From the NCBI GenBank assembly GCA_019400425.1, contig JAFREE010000141.1:1-62657 (forward strand): a DNA stretch of 62,657 bases, given 5' to 3'. Shown here piece after piece: positions 37,931-50,872 of the stretch; the stretch's first letter is position 1, and the number at the start of each line of letters is the position of its first letter. The position numbers and the translations under genes were made by a program. The notes beneath the pieces were generated by a model. The model worked only from the letters and a program-made list of their open reading frames with translations. It had not been told where the DNA came from and did no database searches. This DNA is from Hymenochaete sp. R1 (taxonomy: Eukaryota; Basidiomycota; Agaricomycetes; Hymenochaetales; Hymenochaetaceae).

Positions 37931-40900
37931 CTAGGAAAGGATGAGAGCTGCTGCTACCCAGACTCAAGTTCTGCATCTCGTGTCAAATCTGACTCAGCTC
38001 TTCCTCCTCTGCCTTTCTTGGTCCCAGACTTGTGATGTTGCACTCTTACTTGATATATGAGGCTAATGACAGAGATAGATAAAGATCCTTCCCTTTTAGG
38101 TGCTTTCCTCTTTAATCTGTGACTACTATGTCAAAGCCCAGAAGGTGGTGAGGGAACACAGATCTTGCTTTCTTGAGGTCATTCACATCTATATTGGCCT
38201 CCTTCTCCAGATGCATCTCCTCGTCCTCGTCCTCTTCCTTGTTCTTGTCCAACTCCACTTCTAGACCTTCCAAACACTTCTGATGTGCCAAGCAGTTTAT
38301 CATTTCCTTTTACCTTGAGTCTCTAAGCTTGATCACCATAAATCTTAGAATGAGGTCGGCTAGGTCCTGGGATTGTAAGAGCAGGTAATGGATGAGATGA
38401 TTGTTCGCTAGTATCATCTGAAGAGCCATCATGAGTGCCTTAGTCATCTTGGAGAGTAATGTTGGTATTGATGTACCAAAGAATAGTAGAACTCACATTA
38501 AATTGACTCACTGCATTTATTGTTCTTGCTAGATTACTTTTTATCTATTATTCTAAATTTTGTAAGTCATCCATTTCCTGTTTTATGCTTCCTATGTAGG
38601 AAAACAGCTAGCAAATTATGTTAAGCAACAATTGCTCAATATATGCTTGATATCTCTGCAAGCTGCTATTGTTGTGTGTGCTCTCTAAATTTGTTATCAG
38701 CTCTGTATACTGAGTCAATAGTTAGTGGTTCAGCTTGTGAAAAGCTCTTTCAAATAGTGGCAAGTCTTGCTAAGAGCTATTGTTATTAATCAGGCTTAGT
38801 GTGGAGGCCATCAAAACTGACAATAAGCTTCTTTGTCAGAAAGCAGGTGAGAGATAACAAAGGAAAATAAGTGTATGTTGATGTGGCAGAGCGTGTAGAT
38901 AGGAGAGCTAGAGGTCACAACAAGGGTAAAAGGGTCCAAATTCTAGATCCTACCATAGTCAAGAAGGTTCTACATATGTTTTTGTGAATAAAACTCTTAA
39001 GTATAAATGAATTTTGCTCAACACACCTAAAGATAATGCACTTTATTCTCAAAAGTCTGTCTTTCAGCTTCTGCAGCCTACAGAAATCTCATAAATTCCT
39101 GGTTGTCCTTTCTCAGCTTCCCTACAATATGAATGGAATGTGCTAGTGCTCTTGATATGCCAGATTCTCACTTAAGGCAAATTCACACAATGTAAAGATT
39201 TAAAAAAATCCAAGTCATAGCTATTTGTAATCTTCTTACCTAAAGTATCACACTGACAGAATCATCAACTATCAAAGGTCTCAACTACTGTCATTGCTTT
39301 TAATTTGAATTATATTCAGATCACATATACTAATATATATGTATTTCTACACTCTATGTGCTGCAGCTCCTTTGAATCCCCTCATTCTAACATTCTATCA
39401 AATCTATAAGAAAGATCAGTAAAGCTAGAAAACAATTGACAAAGAGAGGTCTGAAGAAACCTCTATGCATCCACAATAATATTGCAAAGTGAAAGTGGTT
39501 ACTGAGATATGCTAAACCTTGATAACTTCTACTTCAAACACTGTAAAGATCACTTAATATATTGTAAAACTCCATCCCCTTCAATAATAACCAAATCTCC
39601 ATTTTCCTCATTCTCAATTCCCACAAAGTTCCTAATGGATTGTGGTCTGTGAACAACCAAAGACTCAATTATGCTCAAAGTCCTCAACACTAGGAGGTAT
39701 TATTAGATGCATTCTTGCCTTCACAAATGTCAAACTCCCAATATCCTTAACCTATTCCAATGTCAAATCCCACTGAATATAACTGAGGATAAGGAAGGAC
39801 TTATAAGGACACATCCCTTATCCAAACTCTCACATAAACATGTGTCATTCCTTGGCAATCTAATGCTTGAACAGTGAGGTGAGGTTTCTGATCACCCTTG
39901 TGGTAGTTCCTGTGAGTATATTCTGTGAAAATGCATTAGCAGCATTGAGAAAAAAGGACCAAAAAAAACTTATGCAACTTCTCAGACTACAATTCTCTCA
40001 AATTAGTAGGGACATGCTGCTTGAAGAAGCCCATTAAACTCAAGGATGAGAACTCAGATTTGAGAAACCCAGGGCACACTTTCAAGGTACCTATTACCAA
40101 CCTGCTTTATAAAGCAGATAAGAGCACAGGAAAGTTTGTTATGACTATTATTGTGTCAGTGCCATAAAGAAAATGATCTTGTAGGATAGCAGCACTTATG
40201 ATACAGAAAGTGAAATATTGTAGAGGAACATTATCATCTCGCAAGAAATTAGAGACCCTTTTATATATACCCTTTACAACCAAACTCAGTAAAACTTGTT
40301 TCTACTAAGCTTGGACCTTTAAACTCAAAAGGCCACCATATCTTACACTAGAGACTCTCAGCAATGAGAAATATAATAGACTCACATTCATAGAACCTAG
40401 TTTTAATTTGCTGTTGGACAAGAACTTGTTCTTGCCTGCTTTGAACTTTTGAAACTGCAAAATAACTATATAACATACTAGCCATACTCAACAACATAAC
40501 TATTGGTGACCTCTTACATGAAAGTCTCAGTCTTAGATAAATATCCCAATGTTTTTTGAAAAAATAGAACTATTAAGTCAAATGAAGCAAAAATCTCAAG
40601 GATTACTTACTATCCATATGCATACAATAGAAATTGTTAATATTCAATACTCGCCTTAGCTTCTATACAATCCACAAAAAAGATATAAGATGCTAGAAAA
40701 AGAAGTCAGGATTGCTGCCTCATTCCTAATAAAGGAGCTGGATAAGGTTTTAAGGTTACTGCAAGGTGTGTTAGTATGAATTGTGAGAATGTGGGGAAAG
40801 TTAGAAAGTGAGTTAGAGTATTGAAATGAGAGTAGGTTTAGAAGTATGCACCAGCAACATTATTGCGTTAGTGAAAGCAGTTTCTGTTACCCCAGAAATC

Positions 40901-41610
40901 TTCATAACAAAAGAAAGAAAAGGAAAAAAAGGCGAGTAATACAAAATATGCAAACAATCATTATTCTACAATTAAACAATATATTTTTTGACCCACATCA
41001 CCCTCCTTCCTCTCTACGCCACATGCTCATACATTCCTTCAGGCTATTGATCATGCCACCACACGGTATAGTTCTTATAGTCAATTACTCACGGCACACA
41101 AGTGAGACCTAATAATGCAACAGTATACATCGAGTAGGCTAAGTCTTGAGACTAAATTGTAGTCAGTGTTAATACATATTCAAAAGAAGACAAAAAGACT
41201 TACTAAAATTGTACCCAAATCTGTCATGCTTACATAGAGATGTGATATGCCAAGCTAGTCCCCATTGGTGTTGAAGGTACAGACAATGAAGTGCTGGTGT
41301 CTATCTTTACCATTCAAGGTTTTGTGCATGAAGTTCCTAGAAGACATTGAATGCATCTGAAACAAGATAAAGAATGTACTAGTTCAACAACCTATCTGTT
41401 TATACCCTCAAACAGTTGAGGGTTACTGGATGTAAGCAGTCTGTTATGCAACTGCAGCACAAAATCTATGATCCATATGATGAACTGCAGGAAATTCAGG
41501 TGACCCCCAAGTCTTGGAGAAAAAAGAACTTCAGGCAAAGGCATTTCAGCTAATCAAATACTATTAATTAAGAGTAATTAGTATGAAGAAAAGAAAAGAA
41601 ATAATTACTA
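37931..41610. other. Repeat-like intergenic stretch with weak coding remnants
   Basis: A minus-strand frame at 38,112-38,303 is very acidic (KNKEEDEDEEMHLEKEANID). A plus-strand stretch near 39,590-39,660 reads IPTKFLMDCGL, faintly like a retroelement protease, but the rest does not support it. Nothing else was identified. Confidence 0.35.
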
Positions 41611-41852
41611 CAGTGCCTCAAAAAACCGTTGCAAGATATGTAAATTTTGACTTGCCACACATATTGCTCACTCAAATATTTTTATAAATTCGTCAAAATA
41701 TTCATGTATATAGCCCTATATCGTAGCTTTCGAACGATATAAATTATTTTTGATAACTTCGAGATTTGATGGAGCTATGACATTTTGAAGCCGTACATTC
41801 TATTGCAACAGTTTTTTGAGCCACCCCCCCCACATACAAACATGTCATTATT
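41611..41852 (+). repeat. Left TIR of the Tc1/mariner element
   Basis: It pairs with 42,963-43,202. The inner end lies in the GTCATTAT shared by both sides; a C-run near the inner end has eight C here and seven on the other side. Confidence 0.9.
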
Positions 41853-42857
41853 TAGTAGCTAGTCCATAGCCCTTTTGCATCAACTACTGCTTGCATCCTC
41901 TCAGGCATACTCTCCACCAGTTTGCGACATAGATCTGCTGGAACCTTCTCCCATTCTGCCTAAATACGCTCCCATAGCTCGTTAACACCAGATGGTTGAT
42001 CCTTGTACTCTGCAAGCTTCCTTTTCAGGTATGCCCACAGGTGTTCAATAGGGTTAAGGTCTGGTGACTGTGCTGGCCAGGTTATGACTGTAAAAGAGTG
42101 CTCCTTGAAGAATTCTCGTGCCTCTGGAGCCCTATGACCAGGTGCATTATCATGCTAGAAGTAGATCTTCTCTTCATCCACCCCAAATTCTTCTATGCTC
42201 TTCACAAGCTCATCCCTCAGGATGGCTGCATAGAGCTTACCATCAATTCCACTATCTATCCTGCACCCCTGACCCACTCCTGACCCTATCATATAACCCC
42301 AAAACATCACACCACCACCTCCACCCTCGTGCGTGCGTTTGATAGGCTTGGTTTTACGCTCATGTTCACTATGAATAATGGTTGTATTGGTGCTGTCTGG
42401 TCCAAAGCGATTGATCTTGGTCTCATCAGAGAAGATAACGCCCATCCAATCTTCAACGGTCCATTCGAGGTGCTCTTGTGCAAAGTCAAGACATGCTCGT
42501 TGATTGGCCTTGCTGATATCGGGTTTCTTCTGCTTCTTCATAACCTCCCAACCTTCATCCATAAGGGCATTTTGGACTGTCTGATCACAGAAGGACTTGT
42601 TGGTGACATCTGCAAGCCTGCATTGGACTTTGGGAGCTGTATCGGCCTGCTCAGTCTGGATGATACGTGATGTGTGGTGCTTATCCTGGGGTGTAAGGAT
42701 GGAAGGACGGCCCCCTTTGGACTTGGGAATAGTAGGAAGGTACTGAGATCGAATCCTGAACACCAACTTCAGAAGCAATTTGGTGTGCACTGAGAGTGGT
42801 AGAGTTGAGTTTATGAAGAATAAGCTGTTGCTGAGACTCAGAGAGAGCTTTAGGCAT
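41852..42857 (-). pseudogene. Tc1/mariner transposase (DD34E), one stop and one frameshift
   Basis: The enzyme would cut and paste the element at TA sites. A start at 42,855-42,857 (MPKALSESQQQL) opens an N-terminal helix-turn-helix-like region. The frame shifts near 42,745 into RSQYLPTIPKSKGGRPS and continues with catalytic VIFSDETKI, HDNAPGHRA and SPDLNPIEHLW. The second aspartate and the final glutamate are 34 residues apart. A TAG at 42,155-42,157, where CAG is expected, lies one codon before HDNAPGH. The protein ends in KGLWTSY at 41,852. The usual length is about 340 residues, as here. Inactive unless read through. Confidence 0.9.
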
Positions 42858-42962
42858 GATGAGAAGTTGGGGGAATTTCGGACTTGCTCAGTTGGCTTCT
42901 TATATACATGCTATGATGTCATACAGAATTTGGAGCCACTTTGATTTGTGGAGTATTGTGTC

Positions 42963-43202
42963 ATAATGACACGTTTGTATGTGGGGGGGTGGCTCAAAAA
43001 ACTGTTGTAATAGAATGTACGGCTTTGAAATATCATAGCTCCATCAAATTTCGAAGTTATCAAAAATAATTTATATTGTTCGAAAGCTACGATATAGGGC
43101 TATATACATGAATATTTTGACGAATTTATAAAAATATTTGAGTGAGCAATATGTGTGGCAAGTCAAAATTTACATATCTTGCAACGGTTTTTTGAGGCCC
43201 TG
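42963..43202 (-). repeat. Right TIR of the Tc1/mariner element
   Basis: Reverse complement of 41,611-41,852 with few mismatches, several of them transitions. Confidence 0.9.
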
Positions 43203-43204
43203 TA

Positions 43205-43758
43205 GTTATCAAGTGATGACAGAGTTGGTAAGGGGTGATGGAAATGCTCTAATCCTCTACCAAAATCTATGTCCTTTTATATTACACTCACATGCTAGCT
43301 CACCTGCAATGAATATTTAAATTATATTATAGCAGCTGAAAGACTGATAAGAACATATTAAAATTCACAAAAAATGAGTGACACTAAAAATACTCACAAC
43401 ATAGCCACAGTCAATCCTCCTTAATTAATATTAATAGTTCATATTTCCAAAAGTAAGAAAAAATAAATCAATTCTTACATAACAGTTGAAGGCACAGGTA
43501 ACCAGATTCAGAATCAGAAAAAAATTGTGATTCCAGGTGTGGTCACCATACTCTCATATCTAGGCACCCAATGTACGATAAATGGTCAAATTCTTGAATC
43601 AGTATTCAATTGCTACAAGCTAAACATTAAGTTCACAAGACACAAAACAGGATATATTTCAAACTACTATTTATAGACAATGTGTCAGACACAAGTAAAC
43701 AGAATAAAAAACCAAGGCTAAAAAATAAAAAAGAGCGACCACCGATCAAACACTAAGA
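43205..43758. other. Intergenic, 3' of SNF2 copy 2
   Basis: AT-rich, no gene seen. It may hold the 3' untranslated region of copy 2. Confidence 0.4.
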
Positions 43759-46700
43759 TCAACAACTACCAGAAGAGTGTGAGTTGTGAGGAGGGTTGCG
43801 AGGACGAGACTGTTGAGATGCCGGACTTGTGGCCTGCATTTGCGTGTCCATGTCCAAAGCTCTCTGAGCAGTGGACTCTCCGAGATGCTGCTGCAAGCCC
43901 TTGTATGCAGGTTTCAGTTTTGGCTTCAATTTCACCTTCAACAAATCCTCTGCCAAAGTCTCACCTTTCTGAGCTTCCTTCCTCTTCACGGAGCTAGCAA
44001 CAGCCTGAGACTTAGCCTTTTTCAACTGGGTCATCAACGTGCTGGACCTCCGAAGTTCTCTGAACTCAACCTCCACCCTTCCTTTACCCTTACTCACCTT
44101 CGCGATTTCCGGAGAAAGGGAAAGGTGAGTCAACACCTGTGAGACCAGAAGAGGCATAACAGACTGTTTCGGACTCGAATCCACTGCGGTCATAGCTCCA
44201 ATCACTTCAACCTCATTATCATCGTCCTCTACACTGTCCGGCGACAACTCCCGAGAACTGCGACTCCTCTTTCTGACTATACTGGGAGACCCAAAATCTG
44301 CACAAGGACATTTACAAATGCCAGACTTCTGGAGAGGGGCTAGAGTGGTAAGCAACACCTCTGGTGCTGTAGCTATTGCATTTTTGAGCAAGCTTATGAT
44401 GCTTTACTCATCTGTACCCAGCAACTGGGTAGCTGTGACTTAACGAGATGGTGGAGGATGGGGCGGAGGAGAACGCTGGTCCTCTGGCATCAAGGAAATG
44501 TCCATCTGAATGTCCTCAGACGGTGCGTCCATTGCTCTAATGAAGTCTTCACTAGAAGCATCAGCCTTGATCGGAGAGCTTGCCTTTGGAGACGTCGAAG
44601 GCAGATCTGTCCAATACTGAGTCCTGATGTCTGCAGCATTTGGGTCAAAGTCCAAATCAACACCAGTTACCTGCAAAGATCCGTAAATGAGCACCTTGGG
44701 AACATCAAAGTCAGAGTCAATAACAAAGATGAGACAGCCACATACCTTTTCAGGACCAACCCCAACAGCACCTTCCTAAGTGGGTCCCAACCCATCTTTG
44801 TCAACATCTTCAGGGATTGTTTTAGTTAGATCTTCTCCGACGCTACTAGAAGGGAGAACCTGCAGAGGACTGGGTGTGACTGTCTTTGCCCTCTTCAGCT
44901 TCTAAGGCTTGACCGAATGTGACAAAGCAGACTCTGAAGTCGGTGGAGCAGTCTCTGAGTGTTCCAATTCCTCTATTTTCAGATACATAAAGTGAATCTT
45001 ACTCAGTTTTGGGGGAGGAGACGCTGCAACAGGGGGATCAGTAGTTCCTTACGAGAAGACTAAATGTTGGAAAGGATCCAATAGTACATAAGTAAAAACA
45101 AGCAAAACAACTAGAAGAAATGCTTACGTTCATCAACCGGCCTAGACACTTTGTCCACAATGTGAGATATGGACGCCTCACTCTTTTTTGTCCGACCAGG
45201 TCCAACATCCTCTGCACCTGAGGGCCCGCTTGCTGGAGAGTTCTTTGGGAACATCTTCTGTTCCTTGTGCACACCCACATGAGTCACCTTTGACGAATCA
45301 GCACTAGTTCCCAAGACTAAGAAGTCCTCGTCCGCTTTGTCTAATCCCAGAATTAGAATGTAAGCTATAGGAAAAAAACAAAGTAACTCACTAAGAACAT
45401 AAGTCTGACTCAAGAACACCTTCCCTTTACCCCTTTCTCTCCCTTTCCCTTTCCCCTTACGGCTGCTATCATTGATGGGAGCAGCACCCAACTCTTCTTC
45501 CGATAATGTCTCCTCACAATCCGCAGGCTCAGGAACTGGGTTGTTCGACTCTAAACAACAATGAGAAACAAACCCCAAAAACAAAGCAACAAACAAACTC
45601 ACTGATGAACTGCGAGAGCAGATTCTCCTTCATCAAGGAGATATCATGAAGGATTGTGTTCGACATCTCCTCCAATTTTAGATAATACACGTACACCCTC
45701 TCCTTATTGGGTACATAGTGAATGTGCCCAATAATCTGCTTCTCAAGCTGAGAAGACCAGACAGCATCCTGAAGAAAAGTTAGATAGAATACAAAAAAAT
45801 ATGAGAAAGAAACTCACAGCAAAAATCAAGAACTTGGCATAATGCAAGTTTAACCCTGCACTTCTGAGTTTCAACAAGAACAAGACTCAATAGTCTTTGC
45901 TCATCGAGAACAGACACAGCTACTCGTTGCGCATACCAGCGGACTCCATACCCGTACACAGACAATACTTGATATCATAGATGTCGAACAACTAGAAATG
46001 TCTCAATACAGAAAAGAAACTAATAAAACAACCACTTACCTTCTTCTGGTACGGCAAGTTCTTAACAAACTTGACGTAAATGACGATCTTGTAGCTTGCA
46101 TTGGGTTCGGAAACCTTGTTATCGCCATAAACAAGGAAACAACCTTTGTCGTTATAGTTCAGCCACATCCCTTTGTCACTAAGCAAGATATTCTATACAA
46201 TTTTGAGAATAATTGACCACTTAGTACCAATGTAATCCTCAACATCTTGTTTTGTCTCCCACATCTTTGGCTCAACCTCACCAAACAATCTCTGAGCCTT
46301 GCAATGGAAAAACATTGGATGAGACAAAGTCACCTGATAATCCACAAAGAAATGCTAAAGAACAATTAGCAACAATCAGTAACAACATGCATAGAAATAA
46401 AAAGAAGACTCACATTTGAAACAAGCTGATTGTTCGATAGCTCTGAAATCCTAAGCAAAAATCAAAGTCAAGAACACAAACTGCTAAGAAACGACACATC
46501 TGAATATCTTTCTTGAGATAAGCCTTGATCTCATTTAGGCGAGTCTGCTCTGTATCTGACAGCTGCAGGTTCATGTCAAGTTTCTTAACTGGTGAGAGTC
46601 CTTGAATCGGATTGCCTGTGTCGTCAAGCAAGTTAGCAGTACGGTGGATAAGACTGTTACTAAGTACCCTCCTGAAGTCAACAATAAGATCCTTCAAGAT

Positions 46701-49139
46701 CTCCATCTGAACCCTCATTTTCGGAGAGATAAACTCCTGCTTCTTGCCTTGAATGAGGCCTAGCAATTCTGCTGGCGCAGGGTTTGACAAAGCAGCATCT
46801 GTGGTATTCTTATCTTTGTGAGCTGTCAAACGTATATAGGTCTGAGCCATCTTCTTCTAATCAATCAAACACGTCTGATCATCTTGTGGAAGGTTGAGGG
46901 CAAGACTCAACAAAACAAGATCCTATGTAAATGTCAGTTCTATCGGAAGAGATCTAACAGTGTGGAGAGCAGACTCACCCTCTTGCTTATGTACAACGGT
47001 GTTGTTGTTGCCAACACCATTGCGCTCATTACATGGCATAACACCATCATGCCCTTCAATGCTGGCCCCTCTGCTCTAAGCTCGTGTGCCTTGTCAATGA
47101 ATACCGTGGCCCATTTGTATATGTAAATGTTGTTTTTTATGAGCCCCTTGAGTTTTGGCTTGTCGGCCCCCATATCGCAAGATTTCACGTCAGTGATCAT
47201 GACAGCCTCCTTCACTTGAAGGCGATAAGTCTAATAAAAAAAGTCAGTCAGAAATACAAATGTGAAAGCAAAACTTACAGAGTACATAATGATAAGCAGG
47301 ACCAACTTGTCCGTTTTTGCACATTCCTTGAAGATCTTCCAAATTGGCTTTTGTTGCTTTTGCGCTGTTGGGAGTATAAGCACAGTCCATTGCTTTAACT
47401 CCAGAGAGATCTTTGCCTCATTGCAAAGCTGATTGACAAGGATATTAGGTGTGACAAGGAGAAATTGCCCCTCAGGTAGCTTCTCAGAGACTTCCATGCC
47501 CCAGAATGTCTTGCCTTTGAGGACTGAAACAAGTCAGTTAGAGCCATTCCGACAGTGCAGGGAGGGGACTCACTTAGGGAGATTTGGCCCATGGTACTTG
47601 CGTACCTCATCTACACCATGACCATGAAGCACTGCATAGTCTTTCCTACTCCTACACTGTCCGCAAGCAAGATGTTGAGGTGTTTCTCCTCATTTGTCCA
47701 CCAAGTGATTATTGCGTGGAACCCGATGTACTAGTGGTAACGCGGCATATGCACACGATACCCCAACATCTTTGCCTTCTCCTCATTGACTGGGTACTTG
47801 AGCGTGCAGAACTCTGCATCTTAGACTGAAGGCACCTTCCTCTCAATGTCATTATATGTGTAGGCATTGAATAACGGGAACCTGTCCTCCACAATTCCCA
47901 AGTCTTTCATGACTTCCTCTATGCTCTTCTTCTAGTACATGCCAACACCCAAATCCATCTGTGAGTCCAACAATTGTTAGAGAATAATGTTCCCATCTCC
48001 AAAGATGTCCTCCACATTTTCAAACAGCTGCCGGTAGTGTGCTACCAGCTTATCAACGGTCTTTAGATTGCTTAGCACACCAATGTATTTCAGGATTGCC
48101 TTCCCTCTACTAGTCAAAAGGTTGGCTAAAAGTATAGAATAGTGAGTGTTGGAACAGTTTCAATGTGTATAAAATGGAACTTACAATTTTTTGCCTTCAA
48201 GGCCGATAGCATATTCCCTTTCTCCTCCCTGTACCGCTCCAACAATATCTTGTCCACCCTTCCTGCCCAATATGCAATATATCCCTCCAATGTCATGATG
48301 AGCTTGTCTACCAACTTCAGCTTCTGCTTAGCTGTCTCGATGTTGTACACCTCCTTCTCGAATCCCTCATAAATCTTGTCGATCTGCCTCATAACTGCAT
48401 TCTTGCATATGATGGCCAACTTTCCCTTGCAATTACATCTGTCAAAAGATGTCTGCTGGAGGGTCGTGATAACACACCGATGTTAATTAGAGTCTGGGAC
48501 TTGTCTGAAAAGCTCCAGCAAGAGCTCTTCGAACACTGAGGTTGCCAAACCTATGTTGATTTGCTTCTTGTAGTTCTGTAAACAACATTAGACCTTTAAC
48601 AACAATGTGTAGTCATCAATACTTACCTCTGATAGCAGGAATGCATACTTGAATGCATCACACAACTGGTGTGGCAAGCATTCATTCTTGTATATGACTT
48701 TGTTAATGCAACTATTTCCTTGGCCACGGCTCCATACCTTATTGAACCACTTGACATAGTTGGTGATTGTGCTCCTGTACTGTGGATTGGAGCTCGACAC
48801 TGTGAACTTCGACAGCTTGTCATCTGTGAGCCCTTCTGTAACCTTTTGCACCATTTACTTGATGAAGCCCCTTCAGAGCTCCTTATTATCATCGGTGATG
48901 AGAATGTCCTTCAAGTCTTCATATTTGGTGGACAGACTCTGAAGGCTATCGACTGAGCAGCTATCTATGTAATCCTTATTGCCAACCTTGTAAAACACGT
49001 CCTGAAACGCCGGCCATTCCCAAGGCACGACAACTGTCTCAATCTCGAGAATTTTATTCATCCTGCGCGTCTCCTCGTTGAGATTCCTGCTTTTGAGGTC
49101 AAGGAACAGGAATGAAAACGGAGCAGTGATGCAGCTTAT
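43759..49139 (-). pseudogene. SNF2-like helicase, copy 2 (decayed duplicate of copy 1)
   Basis: It aligns exon by exon with copy 1. The start codon is ATA (49,137-49,139), and in-frame stops lie at 48,855-48,857, 48,483-48,485, 47,977-47,979, 47,932-47,934, 47,821-47,823 and 47,731-47,733. Four of these match CAG or CAA in copy 1. Walker A reads DSVGVGKT at about 47,650, and motif II reads DKAH (lysine codon 47,090-47,092). Introns keep their places. The C-terminal exons (43,759-45,600) are longer than in copy 1 and end in a 46-residue serine-, glutamine- and proline-rich tail that copy 1 has lost to the LTR. CpG sites of copy 1 are mostly TG or CA here. Confidence 0.9.
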
Positions 49140-49264
49140 AGTAATATTGCTTTGTATTTGGTGTTTGATGTTTGGTTTGGTTTTTTGTTAATAGCAAGAT
49201 GGAACGTCTGTTTAAATGAGAGGGAGATAGAAGTTGAGAAGGAGGTTGAAGATGAAGATGGTAG

Positions 49265-49275
49265 TATATATATAT
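49265..49275 (-). promoter_or_regulatory. TA tract, former core promoter of SNF2 copy 2
   Basis: Equivalent to the tract at 5,068-5,078 in the aligned upstream region, about 125 bp from the lost start codon. Confidence 0.45.
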
Positions 49276-49869
49276 TGTTTTGACATTGATTGACACACAC
49301 CTTGTGAAGCAAAAGTCACACCTCTAAGTCACAATTGTCTTGTTCTATCAGTGTGGGTCCAACAGCATGTGACCCCACCCACTTGTTATTGTTAGGGTCT
49401 GCACATAAACAATGTTGCCAGTCAGAGTATGTATTGTACTTTTTGTGCCCCAGAATTTCATGTCTAAGTTGGATACTGTTGCCACCAGGTTACGCAGTTT
49501 GCACTGATGAACCCTAATTTGCATAGAGTCTACTTAGACAGTCTAGTATAATTTAAGTTTTGACTTGTGCAATGCATGGACAATGCCTTGATCAGCTTAA
49601 GTGTTATAATAAATTATCTAAAAAATATAAAAATTAGGATACTAGCTTAATCTTGAAAATGTTGAAAGTGTTCCAATACCATAGAGAGGGGCACATTCTT
49701 GTATGAGAGTGCAAGTAATGTAGTGACTAGTAAGTATTGTGTCAGAACTAGTCCAACATTGCTGGAGCACATACTAAGTGAGAATCTAAGTTAGTGGGAA
49801 CAGTTTCGACACATTACAATAGGACATCTATTCACAACACACTACCTCTACAATCACAGTATCAGATAT

Positions 49870-50182
49870 TGTCACGATCACAGTGTGTGTTACAGTATGA
49901 TAATGACAATACAGGCAGAAAGTCTAAGATCTCCTACTAGCGAGCTCTACAAGTCATCTTCACACTGTGAGAGAACTCAACAAGTTAAATATATTACTGT
50001 AGAAGATAATATAAGAGTACTTGCCTGTGAGAGAACTCAATAAGAGGTCGAAAGTAAGGAAAGAGTCTCTCCAAGCATGCATGAGTACGGGGGTAGAATG
50101 AAGCATGAGAAAATGTAAGACCAACTATATGCATGTGACAATTATATTAGGAACGCATAAAGGAAACAAGGGATTCCTGACA
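49870..50182. mobile_element. Solo LTR, family B, copy 1 (313 bp)
   Basis: TGTCACGATCACAG...TTCCTGACA with TGTCA/TGACA ends. Flanks are GATAT and GACAT, a target duplication with one transition. The matching region of copy 1 (5,724-5,742) is uninterrupted and gives the empty site. Two more copies lie at 51,417-51,721 and 55,014-55,325. Confidence 0.85.
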
Positions 50183-50541
50183 GACATTGTCCAACATATA
50201 TGGTATATGCCATATTTATACTATGCAAAACAAAATATTTGTATAATATAACTATATAATATTAAATATACCACACCAATGCCCACTCCATATGTACTTT
50301 ATTTAAGAAAATGACAACTAGAAATTTAAACTCAGTATAATTTGACCATGCAAGTTTAAAATAAATACAAAAATGACAGATGATGCATACAAAACTTTCA
50401 AATATGACCACTCTATACTTAAAAAGAGTTGCAAAAGTTGATGTGACAAGAGCTCTAGGCCCTTATTTTTCCTTAGTAACCAGGCAATACATGAAGGCAT
50501 TATTGTTTGCAAGTGCTGAATGAGACTCAGAATAATATTAG

Positions 50542-50872
50542 TGTTGAAGTATGTGCTCTTAGCACTCATGGACTCTCTTAATTTTCGTTCCTTTTATCTG
50601 TTTCTTTTGTCCCCATTTACATGTGTCCATTTTCTTTCTTTTAATTCGTTTATTCGTTTCACTTCATATCTCATTGAATATTCGTTTCTAAGTCACGTGC
50701 GCGGCACCATCTTGTTCGTCTCAATGCCGCGCACATGACTGTGCAACTCACTTACTATATTTAGTTACTGCTGTACAGTAAATGCGTCCATGAAGCGTCA
50801 GAGACTTGTGTTGAGTGCTCCTTACCTTTTGCACTCAACACAAGGCCTCTGGCCCTTCATAGGTTGTGAACA
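50542..50872 (+). mobile_element. Solo LTR, family A (331 bp)
   Basis: TGTTGAAG...TTGTGAACA; it matches the minus-strand LTR at 25,828-26,196 over most of its length, including GTTACTGCTGTACAGTAAAT. Its first half is shorter than in the other copy. No clear target duplication is seen. It lies 60 bp outside the edge of the copy 2 duplication. Confidence 0.75.

Larger units (their letters stand above)
41611..43202 (-). mobile_element. Tc1/mariner DNA transposon, complete with TIRs
   Basis: The element is 1,592 bp, flanked by TA at 41,609-41,610 and 43,203-43,204, as expected for Tc1/mariner insertion. Terminal inverted repeats of about 240 bp begin CAGTGCCTCAAAAAACCG (left) and CAGGGCCTCAAAAAACCG (right, reverse complement). 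It encodes one transposase on the minus strand. TIRs are long for this superfamily. Confidence 0.95.
49140..50480. repeat. Duplicated upstream region of copy 2
   Basis: It aligns with 4,969-6,060 except for the solo LTR at 49,870-50,182. Remnants of the TCGGAAC palindromes are seen at about 49,664, 49,741, 49,798 and on both sides of the LTR, with CpGs changed. Similarity ends at 50,480. Confidence 0.75.

Noticed and set aside
39590..39900. Gypsy-type aspartic protease remnant (FLMDCGL)
   Set aside because: Only a few residues fit, no DSG/DTG core is present, and no convincing polymerase motif follows.
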